Source of the DNA: Bog-756 sp963699345
GTDB taxonomy: Bacteria > Actinomycetota > Acidimicrobiia > Acidimicrobiales > RAAP-2
Reading direction: 5' to 3'
Length of the DNA stretch: 64,000 nucleotides
Assembly (NCBI GenBank): GCA_963699345.1
Contig: CAVOTL010000005.1
Span: 1,302,001-1,366,000 of the forward strand
The notes beneath the pieces are model-generated. The model searched no databases and was not told where the DNA came from. It saw only the letters and a program-made list of their open reading frames with translations. This document shows positions 45,622 through 53,771 of this stretch, piece after piece; the first letter of the stretch is position 1; each line of letters opens with the position of its first letter. A program made the translations under genes and the position numbers.

Positions 45622-45677
45622 TTCGATCATAAGAGAAATGTCAACTCTCTGAACGTTGAGGGAAGTACGGTTCCTAC

Positions 45678-46226
45678 GTGTGCGCCGGAGCATTTGAAGA
45701 CGAGATCGACCGGGTGGTCGCCTTCTGGAAAGAGGAGAATCCCCAGCTCGACGCCACGACCAAGTCGATCGCCATGCGCCTGCGGCGCTGCTCCCAGCAC
45801 CTCGAACGGGCGGTCCGGTCGAACCTGGCCGACACCGGCGTGGACGAGTACTGGGAGATCGAGGTGCTCCTCACCCTGCGTCGGTCCGACGACCACCGCC
45901 TGAACGCCGGGGAGCTCGGCCGCGAGTGCCAGGTGACCTCCGGGGCCATCACCAACCGGATCAGTCGACTCGAGAAGCGCGGCTGGGTCCGCCGGGACGT
46001 CGACCCCGAGGATCGGCGCCAGGTGCAGGTGGTCCTCACCCCGGACGGCCTGGCTCAGGCCGACCACATCATCGCCATGAAGAACCAGGCCGAGCGTTCG
46101 ATCTTCGACGGCGTCGACCGGGACCTCCTCGAACGGATGGCCGAGGATCTGCGCACGCTGCTGGCCGCCCTCGAGCGGGACGTGTGCCATGACCCGGTCC
46201 CGGGGGCGGGCTCCGCCGCGAACTAG
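45678..46226 (+). CDS. MarR-family transcriptional regulator
   Basis: Protein of 182 residues with the MarR winged helix at about 70-140: LNAGELGRECQVTSGAITNRISRLEKRGWVRRDVDPEDRRQVQVVLT, where the wing DPEDRRQVQV is the family's basic hairpin. Helices before and after form the dimerisation part. The GTG at 45678 follows an AT-rich promoter zone. It is divergent from the EmrB-like exporter, the common layout for a repressor of a drug pump, and the inverted repeat at 45604-45621 is its likely target. Confidence 0.92.
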   Translation: MCAGAFEDEIDRVVAFWKEENPQLDATTKSIAMRLRRCSQHLERAVRSNLADTGVDEYWEIEVLLTLRRSDDHRLNAGELGRECQVTSGAITNRISRLEKRGWVRRDVDPEDRRQVQVVLTPDGLAQADHIIAMKNQAERSIFDGVDRDLLERMAEDLRTLLAALERDVCHDPVPGAGSAAN

Positions 46227-46259
46227 ACCCGGTCCGCCGCCCGGGACCCGGACGACGGC

Positions 46260-47183
46260 CTACGACCGCGGGGTAGCGAGGCTCCCGTAGGCGTCGGGCC
46301 GGCGGGTGCCCAGGAACGGGAACAGTGTGAGCCAGTCCTGGCGCTGCCCGAGATCGAGATCGGCCACCAGGACGGCCGGCTCGTCCCGGGGCGCCTGGAC
46401 GAGCTTGCGACCGTACGGGTCGGAGATGAACGACGACCCGTAGAAGGTGAGCGGCTCCTCGACGCCGATCCGGTTGACGGCGATCATGAACAGCCCGTTG
46501 GCGATCCCGTTGCCGCGGATCACCGTCTCCCACAGGGGCTCGGTGTCGAAGTCGGGGTGGTCCGGTTCCGAACCGATGGCGGTCGGGTAGACGAGCACGT
46601 CGGCGCCGGCCAGGGCGTAGGCCCGGGCCAACTCGGGGAACCACTGGTCCCAGCAGGTGGGGAGACCGAACTGGGCACCTTCGATCGACAGGGGACGGGC
46701 CACCTCGTCGGCCGGTCCCGCCTCGAAGTAGCGGTCCTCGTAGTAGCCGGCCGTGATCGGGATGTGGAGCTTGCGGGTCCTCGAGACCAACGACCCGTCG
46801 GGCGCCATGACGATGGCGGTGTTGTACCCGAGGTCGTGACCCGGCCTGGCCTCCCAGAGGGAGGCGTGGACGTGGACGCCCGTCTCGGTGGCGAGCTCGG
46901 CGGCGAACGCGGCGGTCGGGCCCCCGTCGAGGGGCTCGGGTTCCACGCCGGGCCGGGGCCCGTCCGGGGTGACGGCGAAGTACGGCGACAGGGTCAGCTC
47001 CTGCAGGCAGACCAGCCGGGCGCCTTCGGCCGCCGCCAGGCGCACGCCCTCGGCCAGGCCGGCCCGGTGCTCGGCCGGATCCGGGTGCCAGCGCTGCTGG
47101 ACGGCCCCGACCCGGAGCCGGCGGGGCGGTCGGTCTCCCACCTGGGCGTACGACACGCCCGCCGGCGCCACCAGGACCTTCAC
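46260..47183 (-). CDS. aguB: N-carbamoylputrescine amidase
   Basis: Nitrilase-superfamily protein of 307 residues with the full Glu-Lys-Cys triad: Glu62 in CLQELTLSPYF, Lys138 in RTRKLHIP and Cys177 in GLPTCWDQWFPE. The CWDQWFPE block is typical of N-carbamoylputrescine amidases, which release putrescine, CO2 and ammonia. The GTG at 47183 overlaps the stop of the agmatine deiminase gene (GTGA), so both steps from agmatine to putrescine are translated together. The first 20 residues before the core are a small extension. Confidence 0.92.
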   Translation of the reverse strand: MKVLVAPAGVSYAQVGDRPPRRLRVGAVQQRWHPDPAEHRAGLAEGVRLAAAEGARLVCLQELTLSPYFAVTPDGPRPGVEPEPLDGGPTAAFAAELATETGVHVHASLWEARPGHDLGYNTAIVMAPDGSLVSRTRKLHIPITAGYYEDRYFEAGPADEVARPLSIEGAQFGLPTCWDQWFPELARAYALAGADVLVYPTAIGSEPDHPDFDTEPLWETVIRGNGIANGLFMIAVNRIGVEEPLTFYGSSFISDPYGRKLVQAPRDEPAVLVADLDLGQRQDWLTLFPFLGTRRPDAYGSLATPRS

Positions 47184-48211
47184 GGTGCCGCCAGGCGGAG
47201 CGGCACCTGCTGGGTGATGCAGTGCGGTCCACCGCCGCCGTAGGCGATGACGAGCCCCGGCACCCCGACCACCTCCCGTCCGGGGTAGGCGGCGGCGATG
47301 CGCTCGAGGGCGTCCTCGTCGGATTCGGGGTCCGCCCCACCGGCCACGGGGACGATCACGGCCCCGTTGCACAGGGTGAGGTTGAGGTAGGCGTTGGGCA
47401 CGCTGGTGCCGGCCACCTCGCCGTAGGACAACGGAGGGAAGCTGATGACGTCGAGACCCGCATCGACGGCCCGCTGGCGGTTCTCCTCCATCGCCTCGTG
47501 GTCCTGGTCCCCGGGGGGTCGCGACTGGAGGAGCAGCTGGCCGGCGTCGTTGAAGACGGCGATGCAGTCGATGTGACCGTCGGTGTCCCGGTCGTCGATG
47601 AGTCCCAGGCCCAGCCAGACCACGTCGGTCACCCCCAGGTACGCCCGCAGGGCGTCCTCGATGCCGGCGCGGTCCAGATCCGGGTTCCGGTTGGGGTTGA
47701 GGAGGCACTGCTCGGTGGTGACGAGGGTCCCCCGCGCGTCGACGATGAACGACCCTCCCTCGAGCACGATCGGCGCCTCGAACACCGCGTCGCCGTACCG
47801 TTCGGCGAGGGCGCCTCCGGCCGCCTCGTCGCGGTCCCAACCGGCGAACTTCTCGCCCCAGGCGTTGAAGCGGAAGTGGACGCCGGCCCGACGACCCGCG
47901 GTGTCCAGGGTGAAGGTCGGCCCGCAGTCACGCATCCACGAGTCGTCGAGCGGGAGCTCCACCAGCTCGACGGCCCCGGTGAGCATGGCCCGGGCCTCGT
48001 CGGCGGCACCGTCGGGCACCACCATGGTCACCGGTTGGAAGGCGGCGATGGCGTTGGCGACCTCGGCGAAGTCCTGGCGTGCCGCCCCCAGCTCGTTCCC
48101 CCAGAGCTCGGTCCGGCACGGCCACCCCATGAGCGTCCGCTCGTGCGGGGCCGTCTCCGGCGGCATCCGGAATCCGTGGTCCGCAGGGCTGCCCGTCGGG
48201 TTCGTGGTCAT
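47180..48211 (-). CDS. aguA: Agmatine deiminase
   Basis: Protein of 343 residues of the peptidyl-arginine deiminase/agmatine deiminase family. Early blocks are ERTLMGWPCRTELWG and LDDSWMRDCGPTF; the catalytic His is in TDGHIDCIA and the catalytic Cys in GGGGPHCITQQVP near the C-terminus. It turns agmatine into N-carbamoylputrescine plus ammonia, feeding the amidase encoded next. The ATG at 48211 is taken; a GTG one codon earlier is equally possible. Together with aguB this is the ADC/agmatine route to polyamines, though no arginine decarboxylase gene is in the window. Confidence 0.94.
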   Translation of the reverse strand: MTTNPTGSPADHGFRMPPETAPHERTLMGWPCRTELWGNELGAARQDFAEVANAIAAFQPVTMVVPDGAADEARAMLTGAVELVELPLDDSWMRDCGPTFTLDTAGRRAGVHFRFNAWGEKFAGWDRDEAAGGALAERYGDAVFEAPIVLEGGSFIVDARGTLVTTEQCLLNPNRNPDLDRAGIEDALRAYLGVTDVVWLGLGLIDDRDTDGHIDCIAVFNDAGQLLLQSRPPGDQDHEAMEENRQRAVDAGLDVISFPPLSYGEVAGTSVPNAYLNLTLCNGAVIVPVAGGADPESDEDALERIAAAYPGREVVGVPGLVIAYGGGGPHCITQQVPLRLAAP

Positions 48212-48353
48212 CACCAGGGATCGTACTCATCGCCGGCACCCCGACCGCTCCCGGCCGCGGCGGTCCCCGACCGGGCCACCTGACGTCACGACCGACGCCA
48301 CCAGCGATGCCGCCGGGGCCCGATGAACCGGCGGGGCCCATCCCGCCTCGTGC

Positions 48354-49517
48354 TCAGCCGAGCTGTTCGATGACCACCGAAGCATTGACGTTGGCCTGCG
48401 TGCCCCCGACATCGGAGGCCAGTCCGACGGCGGACGACGAGGAGTGGTTCACCAGGGTCACAACGTCTCCGGCGGCGAGGCTCACCACCACCTGGCCGTC
48501 GTTCTCCTGGGTCCCGGCGCCGGATCCATAGGTCGTTCCGGCCACGACGCTCCCGTTGTCGAAGAGGGCGAACTGGTTTGGCTCAGTCCCCGAGATCGAG
48601 AAATTGACGAGATAGGTGCCGGTCGAGACGACCGTGATCGCCGCCGAGCCCCCGGCGTGGACGAAGCCCGACAGCGGACCGTTGCTGTCGAAGGTCACGG
48701 CTCCTTCGATCGGCACGATCTGGGCCGCGACGTTGTAGATGTACCCGAAGTCCGGCTGACCGGCCGGGCCCTGAAGCCCCGTCGGTCCGGTCGCCCCGGT
48801 GGCCCCGGTGGCCCCGGTGGCTCCATTTGCTCCCGCAGGTCCGATGGGTCCGACGGCTCCGGTCGATCCGGTGGCTCCGGTCGGTCCGGTGGATCCCATG
48901 GCTCCGGTTGGTCCGGTGGCTCCCATGGGCCCGATCAATCCGGTGGCGCCTATGGGCCCGATCAAGCCGGTGGCACCCATCGGCCCGATCGCGCCGGTGG
49001 CTCCCGTGAGGCCCGCGGGACCCTGCGGTCCGGCGGCTCCGGTACCGGCACCCGGCACGCTGGCCCCGGCGACCACCGGAGTCGACGTTCCCGCGCCGCC
49101 CTGGGACCCGTAGTACGAGGCGTCACCGAAGGCGAACACCCCGCCGTCCGCGCCGAACAACCAGTAGCCCTTGCCGTCGGGGGAGGAGGCGATACCGACG
49201 ATCGGCTTGTTCAGATGCTGCCCGGACATGCCCCCGTAGTTGGTGGCGCCCCCGAAGGCGTAGACCTGTCCACCGGTGGTCACAAGCCAATAGCCGGACC
49301 CCGTGATCACCGACGCCTTCGCCGCCACGTCGCGCGCCGGAGCCGCTCCGGAGGTCGCCGATCCGGCACCCGAGAGCACGAGTGCGGCGACCGACGCGAG
49401 CACCACCGCGCTCACGCTGGCCGCCATCCGGACGATGTACCGTCGTCGCTCCGGACTGGGTGGCGGCCAGCGACGGCCCGGCTCCGGAGAAGATGATCCT
49501 GCGGGAGAAGCACTCAT
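48354..49517 (-). CDS. Secreted collagen-like protein with GYWLV/FAFGDA repeats
   Basis: Protein of 387 residues. An N-terminal hydrophobic segment (about 33-55) serves as signal or anchor. Two repeats of about 40 residues follow (GYWLVTTGGQVYAFGG, GYWLFGADGGVFAFGDASYYGS), a type found widely in secreted Acidimicrobiia proteins. Residues about 163-253 are an unbroken Gly-X-Y collagen region rich in GATG, GPMG and GPTG. The C-terminal 130 residues are a beta domain like the BclA/C1q-type trimer head (GTYLVNFSISG, GDVVTLVNHSSSS). It probably forms surface fibres. A 26-base motif shared with the ice-binding gene lies about 230 bases upstream. Confidence 0.87.
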   Translation of the reverse strand: MSASPAGSSSPEPGRRWPPPSPERRRYIVRMAASVSAVVLASVAALVLSGAGSATSGAAPARDVAAKASVITGSGYWLVTTGGQVYAFGGATNYGGMSGQHLNKPIVGIASSPDGKGYWLFGADGGVFAFGDASYYGSQGGAGTSTPVVAGASVPGAGTGAAGPQGPAGLTGATGAIGPMGATGLIGPIGATGLIGPMGATGPTGAMGSTGPTGATGSTGAVGPIGPAGANGATGATGATGATGPTGLQGPAGQPDFGYIYNVAAQIVPIEGAVTFDSNGPLSGFVHAGGSAAITVVSTGTYLVNFSISGTEPNQFALFDNGSVVAGTTYGSGAGTQENDGQVVVSLAAGDVVTLVNHSSSSAVGLASDVGGTQANVNASVVIEQLG

Positions 49518-49744
49518 GGCCCGTGGCCTCCTTGGTCGCGGGATGCACGACCGTCTCGAACTGCCCGGCCCTCCTCCCTTCCGGCCGATCAGGCCGGCCC
49601 GATGCGCGACAGAGGTGCCGACCCCTTGGATCGGATGGATGCGGGGTGATGGGCACCGATCGCCTCCTTGAGTACTCGAGAGGCGGTTCGCCGTCGTTGT
49701 CGATAGACGTTCAGAGGGCTGTCATCACGGTACACCTGCAGTTC

Positions 49745-49770
49745 AACACTAGCAATGTATTTCTATACTT
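49745..49770 (-). promoter_or_regulatory. Shared 26-base upstream motif, copy 1
   Basis: On the minus strand AAGTATAGAAATACATTG followed by CTAGTGTT differs at only two positions from the copy at 50202-50227. It reads towards the collagen-like gene and lies in the 362-base gap 49518-49879, which shows no gene. TATAGAAAT may also serve as a -10 region. Confidence 0.6.
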
Positions 49771-49879
49771 TTCGGACCGGGTGATCTTCCGTAAAGGAAC
49801 GCGATGGTCCCGACGTCGGTCACCGGGGGGAGGAGAGCTGGGGACATCGTCCCGTGCCGCCATGAGGGGCACGGGACCG

Positions 49880-50182
49880 TCACCTCGACCGACGCCTCGG
49901 CTTGGCGCTGTGGCCGTCCAGCGCCCGCAGCACCTCACCGATGGCCACATCCCGATCCAACGCCTCCGGCAGGCGGAGGTCGTGTCTGACCTCGTAGCGG
50001 TTACGGCGACCTTCCCGCTCCTTCTTGATGTAGCCGGCCTCCGTCAAGTCGCTCACGATGGAGTAGGCGCTGCGCTCGGTGACGCCGAGTTCCGCGGCGA
50101 TGTCCCGTAGCCGGGCCTCCGGATCACGGCTGATGCAGAGGAGCGCTCGACCGTGGTTGCTGAGGAAGTTCCACTGGGGCAT
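49880..50182 (-). CDS. Small winged-helix transcriptional regulator
   Basis: Protein of 100 residues that is essentially one winged helix-turn-helix of the ArsR/MarR type: ARLRDIAAELGVTERSAYSIVSDLTEAGYIKKEREGRRNRYEV, with recognition helix ERSAYSIVSDLTEAG and a basic wing. A C-terminal 30-residue tail rich in Arg and Leu could dimerise. ATG start at 50182. It sits between the collagen-like gene and the ice-binding gene, and a palindrome lies just upstream of its own start, so it probably controls itself and both surface genes (inference). Confidence 0.85.
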   Translation of the reverse strand: MPQWNFLSNHGRALLCISRDPEARLRDIAAELGVTERSAYSIVSDLTEAGYIKKEREGRRNRYEVRHDLRLPEALDRDVAIGEVLRALDGHSAKPRRRSR

Positions 50183-50193
50183 GGGCTGAAGCT

Positions 50194-50226
50194 ACACCAG
50201 CAAGTATAGAAATATATTGCTGGTGT
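50194..50226. promoter_or_regulatory. Palindromic operator containing motif copy 2
   Basis: ACACCAGCAA and TTGCTGGTGT are perfect 10-base inverted arms around a 13-base AT-rich centre. The 26-base motif at 50202-50227 overlaps it and reads towards the ice-binding gene at 50312. It lies 12 bases upstream of the winged-helix gene, so one site could control both directions. Confidence 0.7.
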
Positions 50227-50311
50227 TCACTTTCTGGTGTAAGTTGGGGCCATACCCGGACGTCCGTCGTCGACGGTTATCCATTTCGGGTGTCTTTCGA
50301 AGGGATCCATC

Positions 50312-51529
50312 ATGGGACGCTTCAGTGTCACCTCCATCCTCTCCACCTCCTCGCGCCCACACGGCCGGTCGCGCCGGGGGACCGGCATCCGGAACAGGAG
50401 CCGCTCACGCGCCTGGGTCGTCGTCGCCTGCACCCCGGTGGCGTCCGTCCTCCTCATCGGTTCGGTGCTCACCGGAACCGCCGGAGCGGCCCAGGTCGTG
50501 CAGCTCGGCACGGCGACCCCCTTCGCCGTCCTGGCCGGCGCGGCCATCACCGATATCCCCACATCGTCCATCACCGGCGACGTGGGACTCAGCCCCGCCG
50601 CCGGAACGAGCTACGCCGGGCTCACCCAGGCAGAGGTGAACGGCACGATCTACTCGGTCGACGGCACGGGCCCGGTGGGGACCAAAGATCCGGCGCTCCT
50701 GACCACGGCCAAAAACGATCTCACGACGGCCTACCTGGCGGCTGCCGGCCAGACACCGACGACCTCGTTTACCGAGGGGGACAACCAGCTCGGCGGTCAG
50801 ACACTGAACGCCGGTGTCTACCGGTTCGGCGGCGCTGCCACCGCCAACATCACCGCGGCCAGTCCACTGACCCTCGACGGACAGGGGAACCCCAACTCGG
50901 TGTTCGTCTTCCAGGCGTCCTCCACCCTGGTCACCGCCTCGGGCAGCGTCGTGCAGTTGGAGAACGGAGCCAGCGCCTGCAACGTGTTCTGGCAGGTCGG
51001 CAGCTCGGCCACGCTGGCATCGAGCAGCACGTTCGTCGGCACCATCATGGCCAACATCTCGGCCACCCTGGATTCCGGAGCCACGGTCCAGGGTCGGGTG
51101 CTCGCCAGCAGCGGTGCCGTCACACTCGACGCCAACACCATCACGGTGCCGACCGGCTGTAACGCAGTCACGACCACGACCACCACGACCTCCACACCGG
51201 TGACGTCGACGACGACTTCTCCGACGTCGGTGACGACGGTGGGGACCACGGCGTCCGGGTCGACGGGGACCGGATCGGTCACCACGACCGGGAGTGTCGT
51301 GTCCGGTGAAGGCCAGAGCGGGACGGGATCAGCTGCCGGGACGACGTCCTCGGCGGTCGTCCCGGCCGGCGCTCCCCATACGGGCCTGGGTGGGGCCAGC
51401 CACTCCCGTGATGACACGCTGATCGGACTCGGGGCGTTCGCCCTACTCGCCGCCGCCGGCACCACGACGGTGGCCGTGCGGCGTCGGCGGCAGGGCGCGG
51501 AGGTCGAGGCGAACCCGGTCAGCCGGTGA
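50312..51529 (+). CDS. Ice-binding-like (DUF3494) surface protein with APHTG sorting motif
   Basis: Protein of 405 residues. After a long signal region (about 35-60) comes a DUF3494 ice-binding-like beta-solenoid (about 62-283): LGTATPFAVLAGAAITDIPTS, GDVGLSPAAG, GVYRFGGAA, NSVFVFQASSTL, NVFWQVGSSATL and GTIMANISATL are its usual blocks. A Thr/Ser-rich spacer follows (about 285-350), then APHTG at 354-358, a hydrophobic helix (369-389) and an RRRR tail, the layout of a sortase substrate with Ala in place of Leu. The next gene is a sortase overlapping by 4 bases. ATG 50312 has AAGGGA upstream. Wild DUF3494 proteins may bind ice or simply act as adhesins. Confidence 0.88.
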   Translation: MGRFSVTSILSTSSRPHGRSRRGTGIRNRSRSRAWVVVACTPVASVLLIGSVLTGTAGAAQVVQLGTATPFAVLAGAAITDIPTSSITGDVGLSPAAGTSYAGLTQAEVNGTIYSVDGTGPVGTKDPALLTTAKNDLTTAYLAAAGQTPTTSFTEGDNQLGGQTLNAGVYRFGGAATANITAASPLTLDGQGNPNSVFVFQASSTLVTASGSVVQLENGASACNVFWQVGSSATLASSSTFVGTIMANISATLDSGATVQGRVLASSGAVTLDANTITVPTGCNAVTTTTTTTSTPVTSTTTSPTSVTTVGTTASGSTGTGSVTTTGSVVSGEGQSGTGSAAGTTSSAVVPAGAPHTGLGGASHSRDDTLIGLGAFALLAAAGTTTVAVRRRRQGAEVEANPVSR

Positions 51530-52188
51530 CCGGGGCGGGGGGGCCCCGGCTCCCGCGCCGGCTCCCGCCCTGGGCGGTGGTGGCCGCCACCTTGCTCGTG
51601 TCCGGAGTGGTGCTCCTGTCGCTGGGCCTGCGGGGAGGTGACCGTCCGCTGGCCTCCCCCTCGCCGTCGGCGGCTGCGCTGCGGGCGGCGGTAGTGATGC
51701 CCCCCGTCCCGCGGGCCCTGTCCACCAGCCGTTCGGTCCCGAAGATGCTCCGGATCCCGGCCCTCGGCATGGTGGTCCCGATCGGGTTGCTCGGTCTGCA
51801 GGGCGACGGCACGGTCCAGGTGCCTACCGGCACCACCCAGCCGGGCTGGTTCGATCTGGGGCCGACGCCGGGTCAGCTGGGGTCGGCGGTCCTCCTCGGC
51901 CACGTCGACAGCTACCTCGGCACCGGCGTGTTCTTCGAGCTCCGCACCCTCGCGGCCGGCGACCAGATCTACGTGGACCTGGCCGACGGGGACACGGTCC
52001 AGTTCACCGTGAACGCGGTGGAGCAGTACTCCAAGCTGCAGTTTCCGGCCGACCGTGTCTATACATCCCACGGCTCGAGTGCCCTGCAGCTCGTCACCTG
52101 TGGGGGGGTCTTCGACCACCAGACCGGTAGCTACCTTTCCAACGTCGTGGTCTACTCGTCACTCACGGCCGTGACGACCTCCGCGTAG
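51526..52188 (+). CDS. Class F sortase
   Basis: Protein of 220 residues: N-terminal helix (about 15-35), linker, and sortase domain. Catalytic His126 in LLGHVDSYLGTGVFF and Cys192 in LVTCGGVFD are present; the block GVFFELRTLAAGDQIYV is typical of class F. The Arg expected close after the Cys is not visible in DHQTGSYLSN, a feature seen in some class F members; R177 could substitute. The GTG start overlaps the stop of the ice-binding protein (GTGA), so enzyme and likely substrate are translated together. It would cleave the APHTG motif and fix the protein to the wall. Confidence 0.9.
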   Translation: MTGAGGPRLPRRLPPWAVVAATLLVSGVVLLSLGLRGGDRPLASPSPSAAALRAAVVMPPVPRALSTSRSVPKMLRIPALGMVVPIGLLGLQGDGTVQVPTGTTQPGWFDLGPTPGQLGSAVLLGHVDSYLGTGVFFELRTLAAGDQIYVDLADGDTVQFTVNAVEQYSKLQFPADRVYTSHGSSALQLVTCGGVFDHQTGSYLSNVVVYSSLTAVTTSA

Positions 52189-52252
52189 GTCGTCGCCTCA
52201 CCGTCACCTCGGCCACCGGCGGCACGGGGGGTGGGTGGCCCACCGGTCGGGG

Positions 52253-52621
52253 TCAGGAGCGTTCGGCTTCGAACGAGCGGTCGTCGGGCGTCCCCACGCG
52301 AGGGCTACGGCGCCGTTCCTTCGACGCCCACTCCGCCTTCGACGCCTTCGAGCGTCGTTCCTTCGCCGCCGGGCTGAAGCGGTGCTCGGCCCCCTGCGGA
52401 GTGATCCCCCCGACCGCCTCCCCGATCTGCCGCCAACTGGCCCCCGACCGCCGGGCCGCCTCGGCCGACTCCTGACTGAGCCGCTCGGCGGCGCGCCGCA
52501 CCGCGTCGTTGAACGCGAGCCCGGCGAGAGCCGACCCTTTGGCGTCGTCCCGGCCGTGGATCGCCTCGGCACACGCCGTCCGGACCGTCCGCTCAGCCAG
52601 AGATTCGATGTCCGACGCCAT
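52253..52621 (-). CDS. Small helix-turn-helix-like protein
   Basis: Protein of 122 residues with a likely DNA-binding segment at about 55-80 (AARRSGASWRQIGEAVGG), followed by a strongly basic tail (KERRSKASKAEWASKERRR). The same SWxxIGxxxG pattern occurs in the antitoxin-like protein at 61057-61332, so the two may be related. No toxin gene sits beside it. Its ATG is placed about seven bases after a possible -10 box, so the mRNA may lack a leader. Three palindromic sites lie between it and the divergent gene and are its likely targets. Confidence 0.7.
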   Translation of the reverse strand: MASDIESLAERTVRTACAEAIHGRDDAKGSALAGLAFNDAVRRAAERLSQESAEAARRSGASWRQIGEAVGGITPQGAEHRFSPAAKERRSKASKAEWASKERRRSPRVGTPDDRSFEAERS

Positions 52622-52626
52622 CGGCC

Positions 52627-52655
52627 CAATCTACTGCATCCAGCCCACTTGTCAA
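52627..52655 (-). promoter_or_regulatory. Predicted promoter of the HTH-like gene (leaderless)
   Basis: On the minus strand a TTGACA (52655-52650) is followed after 16 bases by TAGATT (52633-52628). The expected start of transcription, about seven bases on, falls at the ATG of the gene at 52621. Confidence 0.55.
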
Positions 52656-52705
52656 CCATGTGTTGACAACCATGTGTTGACAATCTAAGCTCAACACATG
52701 GTTGA
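52652..52705. promoter_or_regulatory. Three palindromic operators TCAAC-N5-GTTGA
   Basis: TCAACCATGTGTTGA stands at 52652-52666, an almost identical copy (first base A) at 52666-52680, and the reverse-complement form TCAACACATGGTTGA at 52691-52705. The third covers the ATG of the 52698 gene. The sites also overlap both predicted promoters, so bound protein would block both directions. Confidence 0.8.
52663..52691 (+). promoter_or_regulatory. Predicted promoter of the 52698 gene (leaderless)
   Basis: TTGACA (52663-52668), 17-base spacer and TAAGCT (52686-52691). Seven bases further is the ATG at 52698, so transcript and coding region probably begin together. No Shine-Dalgarno sequence is present before this ATG. 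Confidence 0.6.
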
Positions 52706-53708
52706 TGATCACGGGCAGGGAGCGAACCGGTCGGGCGACGCCGCGGCGGGACGACCTTCGAAGCTGGCGTCCACGACCGGTGGGGCCAAGGCTCCCGTCC
52801 GGCGAACCCGTCGCCTCGGATGGTGCGCCGGGGCGGCGATCGTCGCCGTCGGAGTGGCGGCCCTCGTCTACCCCGCCAGTTCCTTCGGGACGGCGGCGCC
52901 GGCCCGACACCTCGCCACGCCGGCCACGAGCGCTCGTCGGGTCCACGCAGCCCACCCCCAGGCGGCGGCTACGACGACATCGTCCACCACCCCGGTGGCG
53001 GCCAGCCCACCGGCCACCTCGACCGCTCCGGTCGTCGGGACGACGACGGCGACGACCACACCGCCGACGGTGGATCCGTCGATCGCCTCCCTCGTCGCCG
53101 AGGTCGAGGCGGCGGGCATCGTGCCCGGTCCCGGATGGACCTGGACGGTCGGTGACGTGCCGGCCAGCTGTCACGTCGCCGTGGAGCCGGGCCAGGGCAC
53201 CGGATGCACGTCGTGGACGTCGGGGGTGGAGACCACCGTGTTCGAGGGCCAGGTGACGCTGGCACTCGTGGCCCACGAGGTGGCCAACGCCGAGACCGAG
53301 GCCGATGCGGCGCCGACCCTCCTGGACGACGTGCAGGCCGACGCCGCGGGGTCGTCGTGGTCGGCGACCGACGCGGTGGCGACGTGCCTGGTCGCCCACT
53401 TCCTGGGGATACAGGATCTGGCCGCCGGCTCGTGGCAGTGCCCGGCTCCGCTGGCCACCTCCGTGGCCGCGCACCTCCACGACGTCATCGTCACGACCCG
53501 GATCACCGCCATCTGCGGAGTCACCTCCGGGGTAGCTTCAACCCTCACCTTCGATTCCGGCGGCGGGTCGCTCACCGTGTCCGGGCCCGGCACCGCGGGT
53601 GCGACGACCGCGACCGCCGGCTCCTCGATGGTGGTCTCGGGAATCGGGACCTTCACCGCCGACGACACCGGTGGCGTCCCCCACATCGAGGGCGTTTGCC
53701 ACGCCTGA
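52698..53708 (+). CDS. Membrane-anchored secreted protein, function unknown
   Basis: Protein of 336 residues: a basic N-terminus, one helix at about 41-60 (WCAGAAIVAVGVAALVYPAS), a long Thr/Ala/Pro linker (about 65-125) and a C-terminal outside domain (about 130-336) with several cysteines (SCHVAV, GCTSWTSG, TCLVAHFLG, WQCPAP, AICGVTSG, EGVCHA) that may form disulfides. No known fold or catalytic motif could be recognised. The gene is divergent from the small HTH-like gene and starts inside the third palindromic operator, so it is probably under tight control by that protein. Confidence 0.7.
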   Translation: MVDDHGQGANRSGDAAAGRPSKLASTTGGAKAPVRRTRRLGWCAGAAIVAVGVAALVYPASSFGTAAPARHLATPATSARRVHAAHPQAAATTTSSTTPVAASPPATSTAPVVGTTTATTTPPTVDPSIASLVAEVEAAGIVPGPGWTWTVGDVPASCHVAVEPGQGTGCTSWTSGVETTVFEGQVTLALVAHEVANAETEADAAPTLLDDVQADAAGSSWSATDAVATCLVAHFLGIQDLAAGSWQCPAPLATSVAAHLHDVIVTTRITAICGVTSGVASTLTFDSGGGSLTVSGPGTAGATTATAGSSMVVSGIGTFTADDTGGVPHIEGVCHA

Positions 53709-53771
53709 CCCGGTTCGACGACCGGTGAGCGGAGGACCCCGGCTGCCACGGTCCCGGGGTCCGTCCTCGGG

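Noticed and set aside
45641..45659. TCAAC-N9-GTTGA near the MarR start as a second operator
   Set aside because: Arms are only 5 bases with a wide gap; it may occur by chance, so only the TATCTT site is listed.
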